Below are positions 17,003 through 26,574 of a stretch of 64,000 nt of DNA, one piece after another. The notes beneath the pieces are model-generated. The model was not told the DNA's origin. It ran no database searches and was given only the letters and a program-made list of their open reading frames with translations. The translations under genes and the position numbers were made by a program. The number at the start of each line of letters is the position of its first letter. Positions within the stretch are counted from its first letter, which is position 1. Origin of the DNA: COE1 sp964387365 (GTDB lineage: Bacteria; Bacillota; Clostridia; Lachnospirales; Lachnospiraceae); NCBI GenBank assembly GCA_964387365.1, contig CAYLWP010000001.1:1-64000 (forward strand). The letters run 5' to 3'.

Positions 17003-18151
17003 ATGTCAGCAGACATGCAAATATCGATTTTTCTATATATGCTGATTGCCTTAGTAACCCAGCGTTTGGCAGGCTTTGTACGGGTAGGAGCAGGCGGACA
17101 GCAGGAACGTGAAAAAAGTGCATATACAGCAGATGGCCTGCTGACAAGACGAAGTCTTCGCAATCGTCTGTATCTGGTAGGAATCTTTGTGATTCTCTTT
17201 CTCTGTTCTGCGCTTCGCTTTGACGTGGGAAATGACTACAGAAATTATACGCAGACTGCCCATGAGGCCTTTGTGGGCGGTTATGTGGTAACAGAGGTGG
17301 GATTTAACTATCTGGTAAGAATCGTCTACACACTGGCAGGCGGTGAATATTATGAGCTTGTCTTTGCCGTGTTTGCCTTTGTGACAATTCTTATTTTCCT
17401 AAAGGCGTTCTATGAGCAGAGTGTGGACTTTGCGTGGACCTATTTTCTGTTTATGACCTTGGGTTTGTACTTTCAGACATTTAATACCGTACGTTATTAT
17501 TTAGCACTTGCGATTGCCTTGTATGCGATGCGCTATGTACTGAGCAGGGATGCAATCAAGTTTATCTTCTGGATTGTACTGGCGTCGCTGTTTCATAAGT
17601 CGGTGCTGCTGACCATACCGGTATACTGGATGGCTTCCTACGCGTGGAGACAGTGGATGATTTATGCAGGAATCGGACTTAGTGCTGTATGCTTTCTGGC
17701 AAAGGGACTAGTGTTAAAGGTAGCATTGTTACTATATCCATCCTATGAAAATACCATATATCTGGATGGCGGAATAAGCTATGCGGGTATTGCAAGAGGT
17801 CTTCTGGTACTGGCACTGCATATGTGGTATTGCAGGAATTATCCGAAGGAGAAGGAAGACAAGGAGCTGCGTTTCTACGCACAGCTTAATCTATTGTCCA
17901 TTGTGGTATCTGCATTCTTTTCGTTTTTGCCGGTGGTAACCAGAATTGCATACTATTTTTCGATATCGCAACTCTTGATGATACCCAGGATTATATATGG
18001 AATCACGGATGAGAAGCAGAAAAAGAGAATGAAACAAATTATTGTAATAGCGTGTGTTATTTATTTTGTAGCGTTTTTAGCAACTGCTCATCAGCCGGGC
18101 GTGGGACTGCTACCGTACAGGAGCTGGTTGTTTGAGAGTGAGGTAGAATGA
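17003..18151 (+). CDS. EpsG-like polysaccharide polymerase
   Basis: This 382-residue polytopic protein has about ten hydrophobic segments. The stretch RFDVGNDYRNYTQ near residue 72 is the typical EpsG-family extracytoplasmic loop (GxDYxxY), and FNTVRYYLALAIALYAMRY near 155 is the conserved membrane helix that follows. EpsG proteins are thought to polymerise exopolysaccharide repeat units at the outer face of the membrane. AAAGGAG precedes the ATG. The stop overlaps the next gene by four bases (ATGA). Confidence 0.85.
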   Translation: MSADMQISIFLYMLIALVTQRLAGFVRVGAGGQQEREKSAYTADGLLTRRSLRNRLYLVGIFVILFLCSALRFDVGNDYRNYTQTAHEAFVGGYVVTEVGFNYLVRIVYTLAGGEYYELVFAVFAFVTILIFLKAFYEQSVDFAWTYFLFMTLGLYFQTFNTVRYYLALAIALYAMRYVLSRDAIKFIFWIVLASLFHKSVLLTIPVYWMASYAWRQWMIYAGIGLSAVCFLAKGLVLKVALLLYPSYENTIYLDGGISYAGIARGLLVLALHMWYCRNYPKEKEDKELRFYAQLNLLSIVVSAFFSFLPVVTRIAYYFSISQLLMIPRIIYGITDEKQKKRMKQIIVIACVIYFVAFLATAHQPGVGLLPYRSWLFESEVE

Positions 18152-18990
18152 GAGAGAATATCAGGGACATTAAGTACAGTATTATAGTAGTCTGTCTGAA
18201 TGCAGGTCAGAGACTACCGGACACCATAGAAAGTATCATACAGCAGACCTATCCGAATTATGAGATTATCATCAAGGACGGTGGCTCTACGGACGGTTCG
18301 GTGGAGCAGGCAGAACAGCTTTTTGCGGAAAATACCGACAGGATAAAGATTTACAGAGAGAAGGATACGGGTATCTACGATGCCATGAATCAGGCATGTG
18401 CCTATGCAACGGGCGATTATTATCTGTTTCTCAATACAGGAGATTCCTTCTATGATGAACAGGTTTTAGATAAAATAACAGATGGTATTATTAAAAAAAC
18501 GGAGGAGCTTGGCACGAATCCGGATATTGTATACGGTAATCTGTATCATAAGGCGCTCGACAATATCATTTATGCGGCGCCGCAGATGAATGATTTTACC
18601 TGTTACCGTAATGTACCCTGTCACCAGACCTGCTTTTATCACAGAGCAATGTTTGAGGAACGAGGCTACAATACGAGATATAATGTCAGAGCAGACTATG
18701 AACATTTTTTATGGTGTTATTATGAGAATCATGCAAAGATATGCTATCTTCCGATTATGACGGCTTCCTATGAAGGTGGCGGTTATTCCGAGACTAAGGA
18801 GCACAAAAAGCAGTCAACACAACAACACAGGGAGATTACGCAACGTTATATGGGGAAGCGAAAGGCATTTCAGTACAGAATGATTATGCTGTTAACGCTG
18901 GCACCGCTTCGTACTGCGATTGCTGACAATAAATATTTATCAGGAATTTATAATGACATTAAGACCTTTATTTATTCGTTAAAGAAGTAG
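18148..18990 (+). CDS. GT2 family glycosyltransferase
   Basis: This 280-residue enzyme has the WcaA/EpsE-like N-terminus YSIIVVCLNAGQRLPDTIES, a nucleotide site IIIKDGGSTDGS, an EKDTGIYDAMNQA block characteristic of this subgroup, and FLNTGDSFYD in place of the classic DxD. It is translationally coupled to the polymerase gene by an ATGA overlap. The subgroup adds sugars to lipid-linked repeat units; the specific sugar is unknown. Confidence 0.88.
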   Translation: MRENIRDIKYSIIVVCLNAGQRLPDTIESIIQQTYPNYEIIIKDGGSTDGSVEQAEQLFAENTDRIKIYREKDTGIYDAMNQACAYATGDYYLFLNTGDSFYDEQVLDKITDGIIKKTEELGTNPDIVYGNLYHKALDNIIYAAPQMNDFTCYRNVPCHQTCFYHRAMFEERGYNTRYNVRADYEHFLWCYYENHAKICYLPIMTASYEGGGYSETKEHKKQSTQQHREITQRYMGKRKAFQYRMIMLLTLAPLRTAIADNKYLSGIYNDIKTFIYSLKK

Positions 18991-19000
18991 GAGGGATTCT

Positions 19001-20302
19001 ATGAAGGTATTATGGTTGTGTAATATTATGTTACCGTTTATCGCAAAGAGTCTGGGGCATAAAATAGTCGTAAAGGAAGGCTGGCTGTCAGGACTGGCGG
19101 ACAAGCTGATACAGAATCAGGATAACAATAACATAACACTTGCTATTTGTTTCCCGGTATCGGATGATTTTAAGTTTGCAGAGGGAGATCAGTCCCTTTA
19201 TTATAAAAATTCCGCAAAGGGTGTTTCCTATTATGTATTCCGTGAGGATACCCTGCATCCGGAGAATTACGATGCCTCTATTGAGGAAAGTCTTGGAGCC
19301 ATTGTACGGGATTTTGAGCCGGATGTGGTTCATATCTTCGGAACGGAGTTCCCGCATACCCTTGCTATGGCAAGGGCCTTTGGAAGGCCGGAGAACATAC
19401 TGGTTGGTATGCAGGGACTATGTGGTGCCATTGCCGGCGTGTATATGGCAGACCTGCCTGCGGATGTACAGAAAAAGAAAACCTTCCGCGACATACTGAA
19501 AAAGGATGGATTAATCGAGCAACAGCAGAAATTTGCAGAACGCGGTAAAAACGAAAAGGAAGCCCTTGCTCTTGTAGGTCATGTTACGGGAAGAACTGAT
19601 TTTGACCGTGAATGGACAAAAAAGCTTGCACCGCAGGCGAAATATCACTTTATGAATGAAACGCTTCGTGAGGAATTTTATCATGACAGCTGGAATATAG
19701 ACAGAATACAGCGCCATTCCCTGTTTTTGAGTCAGGGAAATTATCCGATTAAGGGTCTGCATTATGTACTGGATATCCTTCCGGACATCGTAGAGCAATA
19801 TCCGGAGACAGTGCTGTATGTGGCGGGAGATGTGATTACTGCCAACCAAAGTCTCAAGGATAAGATTAAAATCTCAGGCTACGGAAAGTATCTTTTAGAT
19901 ATGATTCGTAAGAAAAAGCTGGAGAAGCATGTGAAGTTTGTCGGAAGACTGCATGCAGATAAGATTTGTGCCAGATATTTAAAAACACATGTTTTTCTAT
20001 GCCCTTCCGCCATAGAGAATTCGCCGAATTCGGTGGGGGAGGCCATGCTGCTGGGGGTACCGGTGGTCGCTGCGGATGTAGGAGGTGTTCATAACCTGCT
20101 CGCACACAATCAGGACGGTATTCTTTATGAGAAGAATAAGCCACAGCAGATGAAGGAAGCAATCCTTCGCCTGTTCGAGGATGACAAGCTTGCAATGAGC
20201 TTTTCCTCTAATGCCCGTGCTCATGCAAAACAGACGCATGACGCGGAGAAGAATTACAACAGATTATTGGAGATATATCATGAAATTAACCATAGTATCT
20301 AA
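19001..20302 (+). CDS. GT4 family glycosyltransferase
   Basis: This 433-residue GT-B enzyme has N-terminal VLWLCNIMLP and a C-terminal nucleotide-sugar domain. In that domain VGRLHADKICARYL precedes the retaining-GT4 motif SAIENSPNSVGEAML, whose two glutamates are the E-x7-E pair. VVAADVGGV follows. An AGGAGGG site lies seven bases before the ATG. The 3' end overlaps the next gene by 23 bases. It probably adds a mid-chain sugar with retention; donor unknown. Confidence 0.87.
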   Translation: MKVLWLCNIMLPFIAKSLGHKIVVKEGWLSGLADKLIQNQDNNNITLAICFPVSDDFKFAEGDQSLYYKNSAKGVSYYVFREDTLHPENYDASIEESLGAIVRDFEPDVVHIFGTEFPHTLAMARAFGRPENILVGMQGLCGAIAGVYMADLPADVQKKKTFRDILKKDGLIEQQQKFAERGKNEKEALALVGHVTGRTDFDREWTKKLAPQAKYHFMNETLREEFYHDSWNIDRIQRHSLFLSQGNYPIKGLHYVLDILPDIVEQYPETVLYVAGDVITANQSLKDKIKISGYGKYLLDMIRKKKLEKHVKFVGRLHADKICARYLKTHVFLCPSAIENSPNSVGEAMLLGVPVVAADVGGVHNLLAHNQDGILYEKNKPQQMKEAILRLFEDDKLAMSFSSNARAHAKQTHDAEKNYNRLLEIYHEINHSI

Positions 20303-21503
20303 CTATATCAATCACCATCAGATACCGTTAGCAAATGAATTGTATAAGAAGCTGGGAAGCGGATTTACCTTTATACAGACAGAGCCTATGGAAGAAGACC
20401 GTATAAAAATGGGATGGGGAAGCGAAGTAAACTCTATTCCGTATCTGAAGCTCTATTATGAAGAGAGTGAAGCCTGTGCAGCGCTGATTATGAACAGCGA
20501 TATCGTAATCTTTGGCGGTGTAGAGGATGAGAGCTATATTAAGCCAAGACTGCAGGCAGGAAAGATTGTAATCCGTTCCAGTGAGAGACTGTATCGCGAA
20601 GGACAGTGGAAGGCAATCTCTCCAAGAGGTTTGAAAAAGAAGCATGAGGATCATACACAGTACCGTGACAAAGAGGTATATCTGCTCTGTAACGGTGCAT
20701 ATGTAGCCTCTGATTTTGAGATTGTAAAGGCGTACCCGGATAAGAAGTTTAAGTGGGGATATTTTCCAGCAGTGCATGAATACCAGATGGATTCTCTTTT
20801 TTTCCGTAAGCTTCATCTCGACGGCAACGGACATCATCAGGTAAGAATCCTGTGGGCCGGACGCTTTTTAAGGCTGAAGCATCCGGAATATGCAATAAAA
20901 ATCGCACGTTATTTAAAAAAGAGAGGGATTTCCTTCCATCTTGACATGGTAGGAGGCGGTGAGCTGGAGGATAAGCTGCGCCGCATGGTGAAGAGCAGTG
21001 GCCTGCAGGAGGATGTAACCTTTCATGGTTTTCAACCTCCCAAGAATGTCAGAAGATTTATGGAGGAGTCCGATATCTTCCTGTTCACCAGTGATTATCT
21101 GGAAGGTTGGGGTGCGGTCTTAAATGAGGCAATGAACAGTGCCTGCGCCGTTGTGGCAGGGCATGGAATCGGAGCGGTTCCGTTTTTGCTGCAGCATGAG
21201 GAGAACGGTCTGGTATATAAGACCGGAGACTATAAGGAATTCGAGGAGCTGGTATATAGGCTGGTCACAGACCCTGAACTCTGTAAAAAACTGGGACTTC
21301 GTGCCTATGACACCATTGTGACGCAGTGGAATCCGAAGGAGGCGGCAAAGCGTCTGCACCGGTTCTGTAAGGGACTTCTGTATGGAAATGTGGATGTACC
21401 TGAGGTAGGACCTCTTAGCATAGCACCTGTTATCAAACCAAAAGAGGGCTATGATTATGCCAGAAATCCGTATATCAAGCGTCAGGAGTTAACAGAGCAA
21501 TGA
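20280..21503 (+). CDS. GT4 family glycosyltransferase
   Basis: This 407-residue enzyme starts at the ATG at 20280 inside the previous gene, giving MKLTIVSNYINHHQIP, the expected first strand of a GT-B fold. In the C-terminal half, RILWAGRFLRLKHPEYAI is the family's nucleotide-binding entry, and the segment around EGWGAVLNEAMNSACAVV contains the two glutamates. An upstream in-frame ATG (20211) would overlap much more and lacks this fit. It is linked by ATGA to the gene at 21500. Confidence 0.85.
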   Translation: MKLTIVSNYINHHQIPLANELYKKLGSGFTFIQTEPMEEDRIKMGWGSEVNSIPYLKLYYEESEACAALIMNSDIVIFGGVEDESYIKPRLQAGKIVIRSSERLYREGQWKAISPRGLKKKHEDHTQYRDKEVYLLCNGAYVASDFEIVKAYPDKKFKWGYFPAVHEYQMDSLFFRKLHLDGNGHHQVRILWAGRFLRLKHPEYAIKIARYLKKRGISFHLDMVGGGELEDKLRRMVKSSGLQEDVTFHGFQPPKNVRRFMEESDIFLFTSDYLEGWGAVLNEAMNSACAVVAGHGIGAVPFLLQHEENGLVYKTGDYKEFEELVYRLVTDPELCKKLGLRAYDTIVTQWNPKEAAKRLHRFCKGLLYGNVDVPEVGPLSIAPVIKPKEGYDYARNPYIKRQELTEQ

Positions 21504-22648
21504 GACAACAGGAAAAAATAAAGAGCAGAATCTATGTCTGCCATACGTATTACCATGTATATGTAGCTATACTAAAGGAAATGAAGCTGCAAAGGGATGC
21601 TTTTGTATCTGGTACAGAGTATCAAAAGGGAGAAATTGCCTTAAGCGAAATATCTACCAAGTTTGAAAATCTGGGAGAGCGCCTTGCAAAGACCGGTATC
21701 TTCCATGAGGTACACATGCTGGATGAAAAGCATGAGAATTTTTTCCCGGAGCTTGCCAAGTACAGACAAAATTACAGCAATATCCTGAAACACATGATAA
21801 ACCGTATGATTTTCACCAAGCGCCTTGCAAAGTGTGAAGAACCATACATGACAATCGATTTTAAGGCCTACCGGGATATCTATGTATTTTGTGACAGCGA
21901 TCCGATTGGCTATTATCTGAATTATAAAAAGATTTATTATCATGCCGTGGAGGACGGTCTTGACTGTCTGAAAAACTTAGATGATGCCTATGTGGCAAAC
22001 AGCGGACATTTTAAGCTCAAGGCGTGGTTTTCCAGACATAATCTGATTTTTATCATGAACGGTTGGGGAAAATACTGCCTTGATATGGAGATTAATGACA
22101 GAAGTGTCGTGCCGACTGACTGTCCAAGATTCGTGGAGGTTCCGAGAAAGCCTCTTGAGCAGGCACTGACAAGTGAACAGAAGAAAAAAATGATACAGGC
22201 TTTTATCGAGGATGCCGATACGCTCTTAGAGCAAATGAAGCCCCAAAAAGAGGGCGAGGAATTTGCCATGTTTCTTACGGAGCCGCATCCGGTTGATGAG
22301 GAAGCAAGAAAAAAAGTGTGCCTTGATATTATTGCAAAGTATTGTCAGGGATATCGGGTATTGATAAAACCGCATCCAAGGGATATGATAGATTATGTAG
22401 ACCTGTGTCCGGAATGTATCGTACTTCGCGGAAGATTCCCGATTGAAGTGTTGAATTTCTTTGAAGGCATTCGTGTGAAGAAGGCAATTTCCATCGTAAC
22501 TACGGCTATGAATGCTGTGGACTTTGTAGAGGAAAAGATTAACCTTGGCGCAAGCTTTTGGGATGCGTATGAGGATCCGGAAAAGCATGCGTTTAATAAA
22601 AAGGCCGGCTTATCGATGGCAAATGAGCATAAAGTGGAGAATAAATAA
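21500..22648 (+). CDS. Putative sialic-acid-type (GT52/polysialyltransferase-like) glycosyltransferase
   Basis: This 382-residue protein does not show GT2 or GT4 motifs. Its start, IYVCHTYYHVYVAILKE, resembles the first strand of GT52 and related sialyltransferase-like GT-B enzymes. A later VLIKPHPRDMIDY segment matches the KPHPR-type motif of the polysialyltransferase/GT52 superfamily. A pseudaminic acid pathway lies three genes downstream, and such enzymes use CMP-activated nonulosonates, so this is a candidate pseudaminic acid transferase (inference). It is coupled to its neighbours (ATGA before it, and zero spacing to the ABC transporter after it). Confidence 0.6.
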   Translation: MRQQEKIKSRIYVCHTYYHVYVAILKEMKLQRDAFVSGTEYQKGEIALSEISTKFENLGERLAKTGIFHEVHMLDEKHENFFPELAKYRQNYSNILKHMINRMIFTKRLAKCEEPYMTIDFKAYRDIYVFCDSDPIGYYLNYKKIYYHAVEDGLDCLKNLDDAYVANSGHFKLKAWFSRHNLIFIMNGWGKYCLDMEINDRSVVPTDCPRFVEVPRKPLEQALTSEQKKKMIQAFIEDADTLLEQMKPQKEGEEFAMFLTEPHPVDEEARKKVCLDIIAKYCQGYRVLIKPHPRDMIDYVDLCPECIVLRGRFPIEVLNFFEGIRVKKAISIVTTAMNAVDFVEEKINLGASFWDAYEDPEKHAFNKKAGLSMANEHKVENK

Positions 22649-24388
22649 ATGTTAAAGATTTTAAAGAAGATAAACATCTTAATGGATAAGAAGCAGAAGC
22701 GGTGGATGCTTGGATTACTTTTCATGATGGTGGTAGCAGCTTTGCTGGAAACCGGTGCAGTTATGATGGTAATGACAGTTGTGCAGTTAATTGTGGATCC
22801 GGTGACATTAGAGCAGGGCGATACGTATCAGAGAATCAGTGAGCTTCTCAACCTAAGCGGAACAGTGCAGTTTTCCGTTCTTGCCATTTTGTTTTTAATT
22901 GTTTTATATGTTGTTAAAAATAGCTTCCAGTTCATTTTACAAAGAAGCTTGTATAGATTTGTTTTTACAAATCAGTTTAAAACAGCAGCTAATCTGATGA
23001 AGAATTTTGTCAGAAGAGATTATGAATATTATCTGAATGCGGAGACTTCCGTAATCCAGCGGAGTATTACCGCGGATGTCAGTAATATGTATGCCTTGAT
23101 ACAGTCCGTATTACAGATTACTTCAGAAACGATAGTAGCTGTGTTTTTGGTAATAGCACTTGCCATGGAGGATCCGGTTATGACAGTGGTTATTGCGGTT
23201 ATGTTATTAGTGACACTAATCGTGATTAAGAAGATTGTAAAACCGATTATGAATCGAACAGGTAAGGAAAATCAGGACTATGGAGCTTCCATGTTTTCAT
23301 GGATAGCACAGACCATACAGGGAATCAAGGATATCAAGGTGGCCGGTAAGGAGCAGTACTTTATCAATGAATATTGTAAGGTGGGTGAAGGCTATGTAAA
23401 GGCTATGGAGCGTTTGAATCTCTATAATAATACCCCCAAATTATTGATTGAAACCGTATGCTTTGCAGGGCTTCTTGTCTATATTCTGATACTGATTGTT
23501 TCAGGGTCAAATGTGTCCGGTATGATTTCGCTGTTTGCAGCTTTTGGTATTGCTGCGATGCGTTTATTGCCGGCAGCCAGCAGAATCAACAACCAGATGA
23601 CCAGTATGGCATTTAATGAGCCGTTTTTCTTTAATGTCAGTGACAATCTTGTTGTGGAAACCAGTGAAGAGAATACAGATATTTCCTATGCAGTCGTAGC
23701 AAAGGAAAAGCTTCCTGTTACAAAGGCGGTTAACTTAGAGGATATTACGTATCATTACCCGAACTCGGACAAGCTGATTTTTGACCACGCCAGCGTATCC
23801 TTCCCGATTGGCAAGTCCATCGGTGTGGTAGGCGCGAGCGGTGCCGGTAAGACTACGATTATCGATATCCTGCTTGGACTTTTAAAGCTGCAGACAGGTA
23901 AGGTGTTGGCAGATGATACGGACATTCAGGAGCACTACAGAGAATGGCTTGCCAATGTCGGCTATATTCCACAGATGATATTTCTGTTGGATGCAGATAT
24001 CAGGAAAAATGTAGCCTTCGGTGTACCCGAAGAGGAGATTGATGACGAAAGACTCTGGCATGCTTTGAGGGAAGCGCAGCTGGATGAATTTGTTAAGACC
24101 TTACCGGAAGGTGTATATACAGGTATCGGAGAAAGAGGTATTCGTCTTTCCGGTGGACAAAGACAGCGTATCGGTATTGCAAGAGCGTTGTACAATGATC
24201 CGGAGGTACTCATTCTTGATGAGGCAACCTCTGCTCTTGATAACGATACAGAGGCAGCGATTATGGATTCCATCAATCGTCTGCATGGTAAGAAGACACT
24301 GATTATTATTGCACACAGATTACAGACCATAGAGAAATGTGATCTCGTATACCGCGTTGAGGATGGAGCAATTGTGAAGGATAGGTAG
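22649..24388 (+). CDS. ABC transporter ATPase/permease, PglK/MsbA-like flippase
   Basis: This 579-residue half-transporter has an N-terminal domain of six helices (about 15-320) and a C-terminal ATPase. The ATPase shows Walker A GASGAGKTT (about 390), signature LSGGQRQRIGIARAL, Walker B VLILDEATSALD and the H-loop IIIAHRL. By context it probably flips a lipid-linked glycan, as PglK does, because no Wzx-type flippase was found in the window. The ATG follows the previous stop directly. Confidence 0.88.
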   Translation: MLKILKKINILMDKKQKRWMLGLLFMMVVAALLETGAVMMVMTVVQLIVDPVTLEQGDTYQRISELLNLSGTVQFSVLAILFLIVLYVVKNSFQFILQRSLYRFVFTNQFKTAANLMKNFVRRDYEYYLNAETSVIQRSITADVSNMYALIQSVLQITSETIVAVFLVIALAMEDPVMTVVIAVMLLVTLIVIKKIVKPIMNRTGKENQDYGASMFSWIAQTIQGIKDIKVAGKEQYFINEYCKVGEGYVKAMERLNLYNNTPKLLIETVCFAGLLVYILILIVSGSNVSGMISLFAAFGIAAMRLLPAASRINNQMTSMAFNEPFFFNVSDNLVVETSEENTDISYAVVAKEKLPVTKAVNLEDITYHYPNSDKLIFDHASVSFPIGKSIGVVGASGAGKTTIIDILLGLLKLQTGKVLADDTDIQEHYREWLANVGYIPQMIFLLDADIRKNVAFGVPEEEIDDERLWHALREAQLDEFVKTLPEGVYTGIGERGIRLSGGQRQRIGIARALYNDPEVLILDEATSALDNDTEAAIMDSINRLHGKKTLIIIAHRLQTIEKCDLVYRVEDGAIVKDR

Positions 24389-24408
24389 TAGAAAGGCAAG
24401 GTAGTTGG

Positions 24409-25434
24409 ATGAAGCTGAGTATTGTAGTACCTGTGCATAATATGGCGGCAGGAAATAAATTGCGTTTCTGTCTAGATTCCCTTGTGAATCAGACAATTTC
24501 AGATTATGAGATTATTGCGGTGGATGATGCGTCAACAGATGAATCCTTTGAGATTATGAAGGAATATGAGTCAAAATATCCATGGAAATTCAAGGCATTG
24601 CAGTCCTATGAAAACAGAAAACAGGGCGGTGCAAGAAACATGGGTATGGACGTCGCAAGGGGTACCTGGATCGGATTTGTTGATGCGGATGACTGGGTGG
24701 CACCCGATATGTACGAGAAGCTCGTACGCCGTGCGGAGGAAACCGGCGCCGATGTAGTCGGCTGTGATTACAATCTGACCGAAGAGCAGAGTATGAAGAT
24801 TGGCAGAGTCGTGCCGAATAATACAGCAGAACAGACAGGAATCCTGAACATTGAAAAAGGAAAGCTCTTTGTCATGAATCCGGGAAGTATGGTCATTAAG
24901 ATTTATTTGAAGTCTGTCATTGACGAATATCATCTTCGTTTCCCGGAAAAAACCTTTTATGAGGATAACTGCGCATCACCAATCTGGATGCTGCATTTTA
25001 GCCATTTTGAAAAGGTCGATGAGCCCCTCTATTATTATTACCAGCACGACGCTTCCACCGTTCATGCCATCAGCATGGAAAAGTGTGAGGCGAGACTTCT
25101 TATGGGTAAAAAGCTGATAGAGGAAGCACGCAGATGCGGCTTTTACAAGATGTACCGCAAGGAATTTGAATTCGCCTTTTCCAAGCTTTATTATATGAAT
25201 ACGCTTTACACCTATATGCTCGGAGTAAAGAATCCGAAGCTTGATTTTCTGAAGCTCATTGCAAAGGGAATGATGGAAGAGTTCCCGGAATTTCAGAATA
25301 ATGCTTATTATCAGAAGGAATATGATGAGGAGCAGAAAAAAATGGCGGCATTACATATCAAGTCGCCGACAATCTTTTTGATTTATTTTAAGCTTCTGTA
25401 TGGTTATCGTAGGATAACCGGAAAGCTGAAGTAG
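24409..25434 (+). CDS. GT2 family glycosyltransferase
   Basis: This 341-residue enzyme has N-terminal LSIVVPVHNMAAGNKLRFCL, the nucleotide site VDDASTDES, KQGGARNMGMDVARG and the metal motif FVDADDWV (about residue 92). The C-terminal third is helical and may form membrane-associated segments. It is the last gene before the separate pse promoter, 142 bases upstream of pseB. Its sugar specificity is unknown. Confidence 0.87.
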   Translation: MKLSIVVPVHNMAAGNKLRFCLDSLVNQTISDYEIIAVDDASTDESFEIMKEYESKYPWKFKALQSYENRKQGGARNMGMDVARGTWIGFVDADDWVAPDMYEKLVRRAEETGADVVGCDYNLTEEQSMKIGRVVPNNTAEQTGILNIEKGKLFVMNPGSMVIKIYLKSVIDEYHLRFPEKTFYEDNCASPIWMLHFSHFEKVDEPLYYYYQHDASTVHAISMEKCEARLLMGKKLIEEARRCGFYKMYRKEFEFAFSKLYYMNTLYTYMLGVKNPKLDFLKLIAKGMMEEFPEFQNNAYYQKEYDEEQKKMAALHIKSPTIFLIYFKLLYGYRRITGKLK

Positions 25435-25496
25435 ATCATGGTTACAGACTGTACAGCAACCATGAATAAAGCGAAGGAAATACTGCCATACTATTT

Positions 25497-25525
25497 TTGA
25501 CGTTTTAGGCAGATTGTGGTAAAAT
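25497..25525 (+). promoter_or_regulatory. Sigma-A-type promoter for the pseudaminic acid cassette
   Basis: TTGACG (25497-25502) and TAAAAT (25520-25525) are spaced by exactly 17 bases, giving a start near 25532, 45 bases before the pseB ATG. It would let the Pse genes be expressed independently of the gmd operon. No terminator is seen between the preceding glycosyltransferase and this promoter, so read-through is possible. Confidence 0.75.
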
Positions 25526-25576
25526 GAGTTGTTTATTGAAAAAAGAGAAAAAACAGCTTTTATGGAGGATAAAAAG

Positions 25577-26572
25577 ATGTTAAACAATAAAACGATACTG
25601 ATTACAGGTGGAACAGGATCCTTTGGAAAATGCTTTACCAAATATGTATTAAAAAATTACAATCCTAAGAAGATCATCATCTACTCAAGAGATGAATTCA
25701 AGCAGTGGATGATGGCAAGTGAATTTGAAGAATATAAGGATAAGCTTCGTTTCTTCATCGGTGATGTAAGAGACTATGAGCGTATGAAGAGAGCCTTTGA
25801 GGGTGTTGATTATGTTATTCATGCAGCAGCTATGAAGCAGGTTCCGGCTTGTGAATACAATCCAAACGAAGCTATTAAGACAAACGTTGTAGGCGCACAG
25901 AATGTAATTGATGCTTCATTGAATACAGGTGTAAAGAAGGTAGTTGCATTATCTACCGATAAGGCGGTTAATCCGGTCAATCTTTACGGTGGCACCAAGC
26001 TTGTATCTGACAAGCTTTTTATCGCAGCAAACGCATACTGTGGTGATAGGGAACTGAGCTTTTCTATTGTAAGATATGGTAATGTAGCAGGAAGCCGTGG
26101 TTCTATTATTCCATTATTTCATAAATTGATTAAGGAAGGCGCAACAGAGCTTCCAATCACCGATTATCGTATGACACGTTTCTGGATTAGCTTAGAAGAG
26201 GGTGTTAAGCTGGTAATCAAGGCTCTTGAGGAGGCAAAGGGTGGCGAGACCTTTATCAGTAAGATTCCTTCCTTCAAGATTACAGACCTTGCAGAAGCAA
26301 TGGCTCCGGGGATGAAGACCAAGGAAATCGGTATCCGTCCGGGCGAGAAGCTTCATGAGGTAATGGTTACCGTAGAAGATTCCATGACTACTTTTGAATA
26401 TGATAAGCACTTTATTATCTATCCGCAGATGTTCTGGCAGGAGTCTAAGCGCCCGAATCCAAGCGGCAAGCAGGTACCGGATGAGTTCTACTATTCCTCA
26501 GGCAATAATACAGAGTGGCTTACCGTTGAGCAGATCAGAGAACTGTTAAAGGATGTAGATTTGGAGAAATAA
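25577..26572 (+). CDS. pseB: UDP-GlcNAc 4,6-dehydratase (inverting) PseB
   Basis: PseB performs the first step of pseudaminic acid synthesis, dehydrating UDP-GlcNAc with inversion at C5. I use the ATG at 25577, eight bases after GGAGG; the upstream ATG at 25529 lies at the transcription start. The 331-residue protein has TGGTGSFGKCF (NADP loop), HAAAMKQVPACEYNP, and STDKAVNPVNLYGGTKL with the catalytic Asp/Lys and Tyr. It is a soluble short form, unlike the membrane-bound PglF-type enzyme at 41623. pseC follows after two bases. Confidence 0.96.
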   Translation: MLNNKTILITGGTGSFGKCFTKYVLKNYNPKKIIIYSRDEFKQWMMASEFEEYKDKLRFFIGDVRDYERMKRAFEGVDYVIHAAAMKQVPACEYNPNEAIKTNVVGAQNVIDASLNTGVKKVVALSTDKAVNPVNLYGGTKLVSDKLFIAANAYCGDRELSFSIVRYGNVAGSRGSIIPLFHKLIKEGATELPITDYRMTRFWISLEEGVKLVIKALEEAKGGETFISKIPSFKITDLAEAMAPGMKTKEIGIRPGEKLHEVMVTVEDSMTTFEYDKHFIIYPQMFWQESKRPNPSGKQVPDEFYYSSGNNTEWLTVEQIRELLKDVDLEK

Positions 26573-26574
26573 GC

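Noticed and set aside
25577..26572. PseB and the PglF-like gene being duplicates of one enzyme
   Set aside because: One is a 331-residue soluble protein with PseB motifs; the other is a 623-residue membrane protein with PglF motifs. They belong to different pathways.
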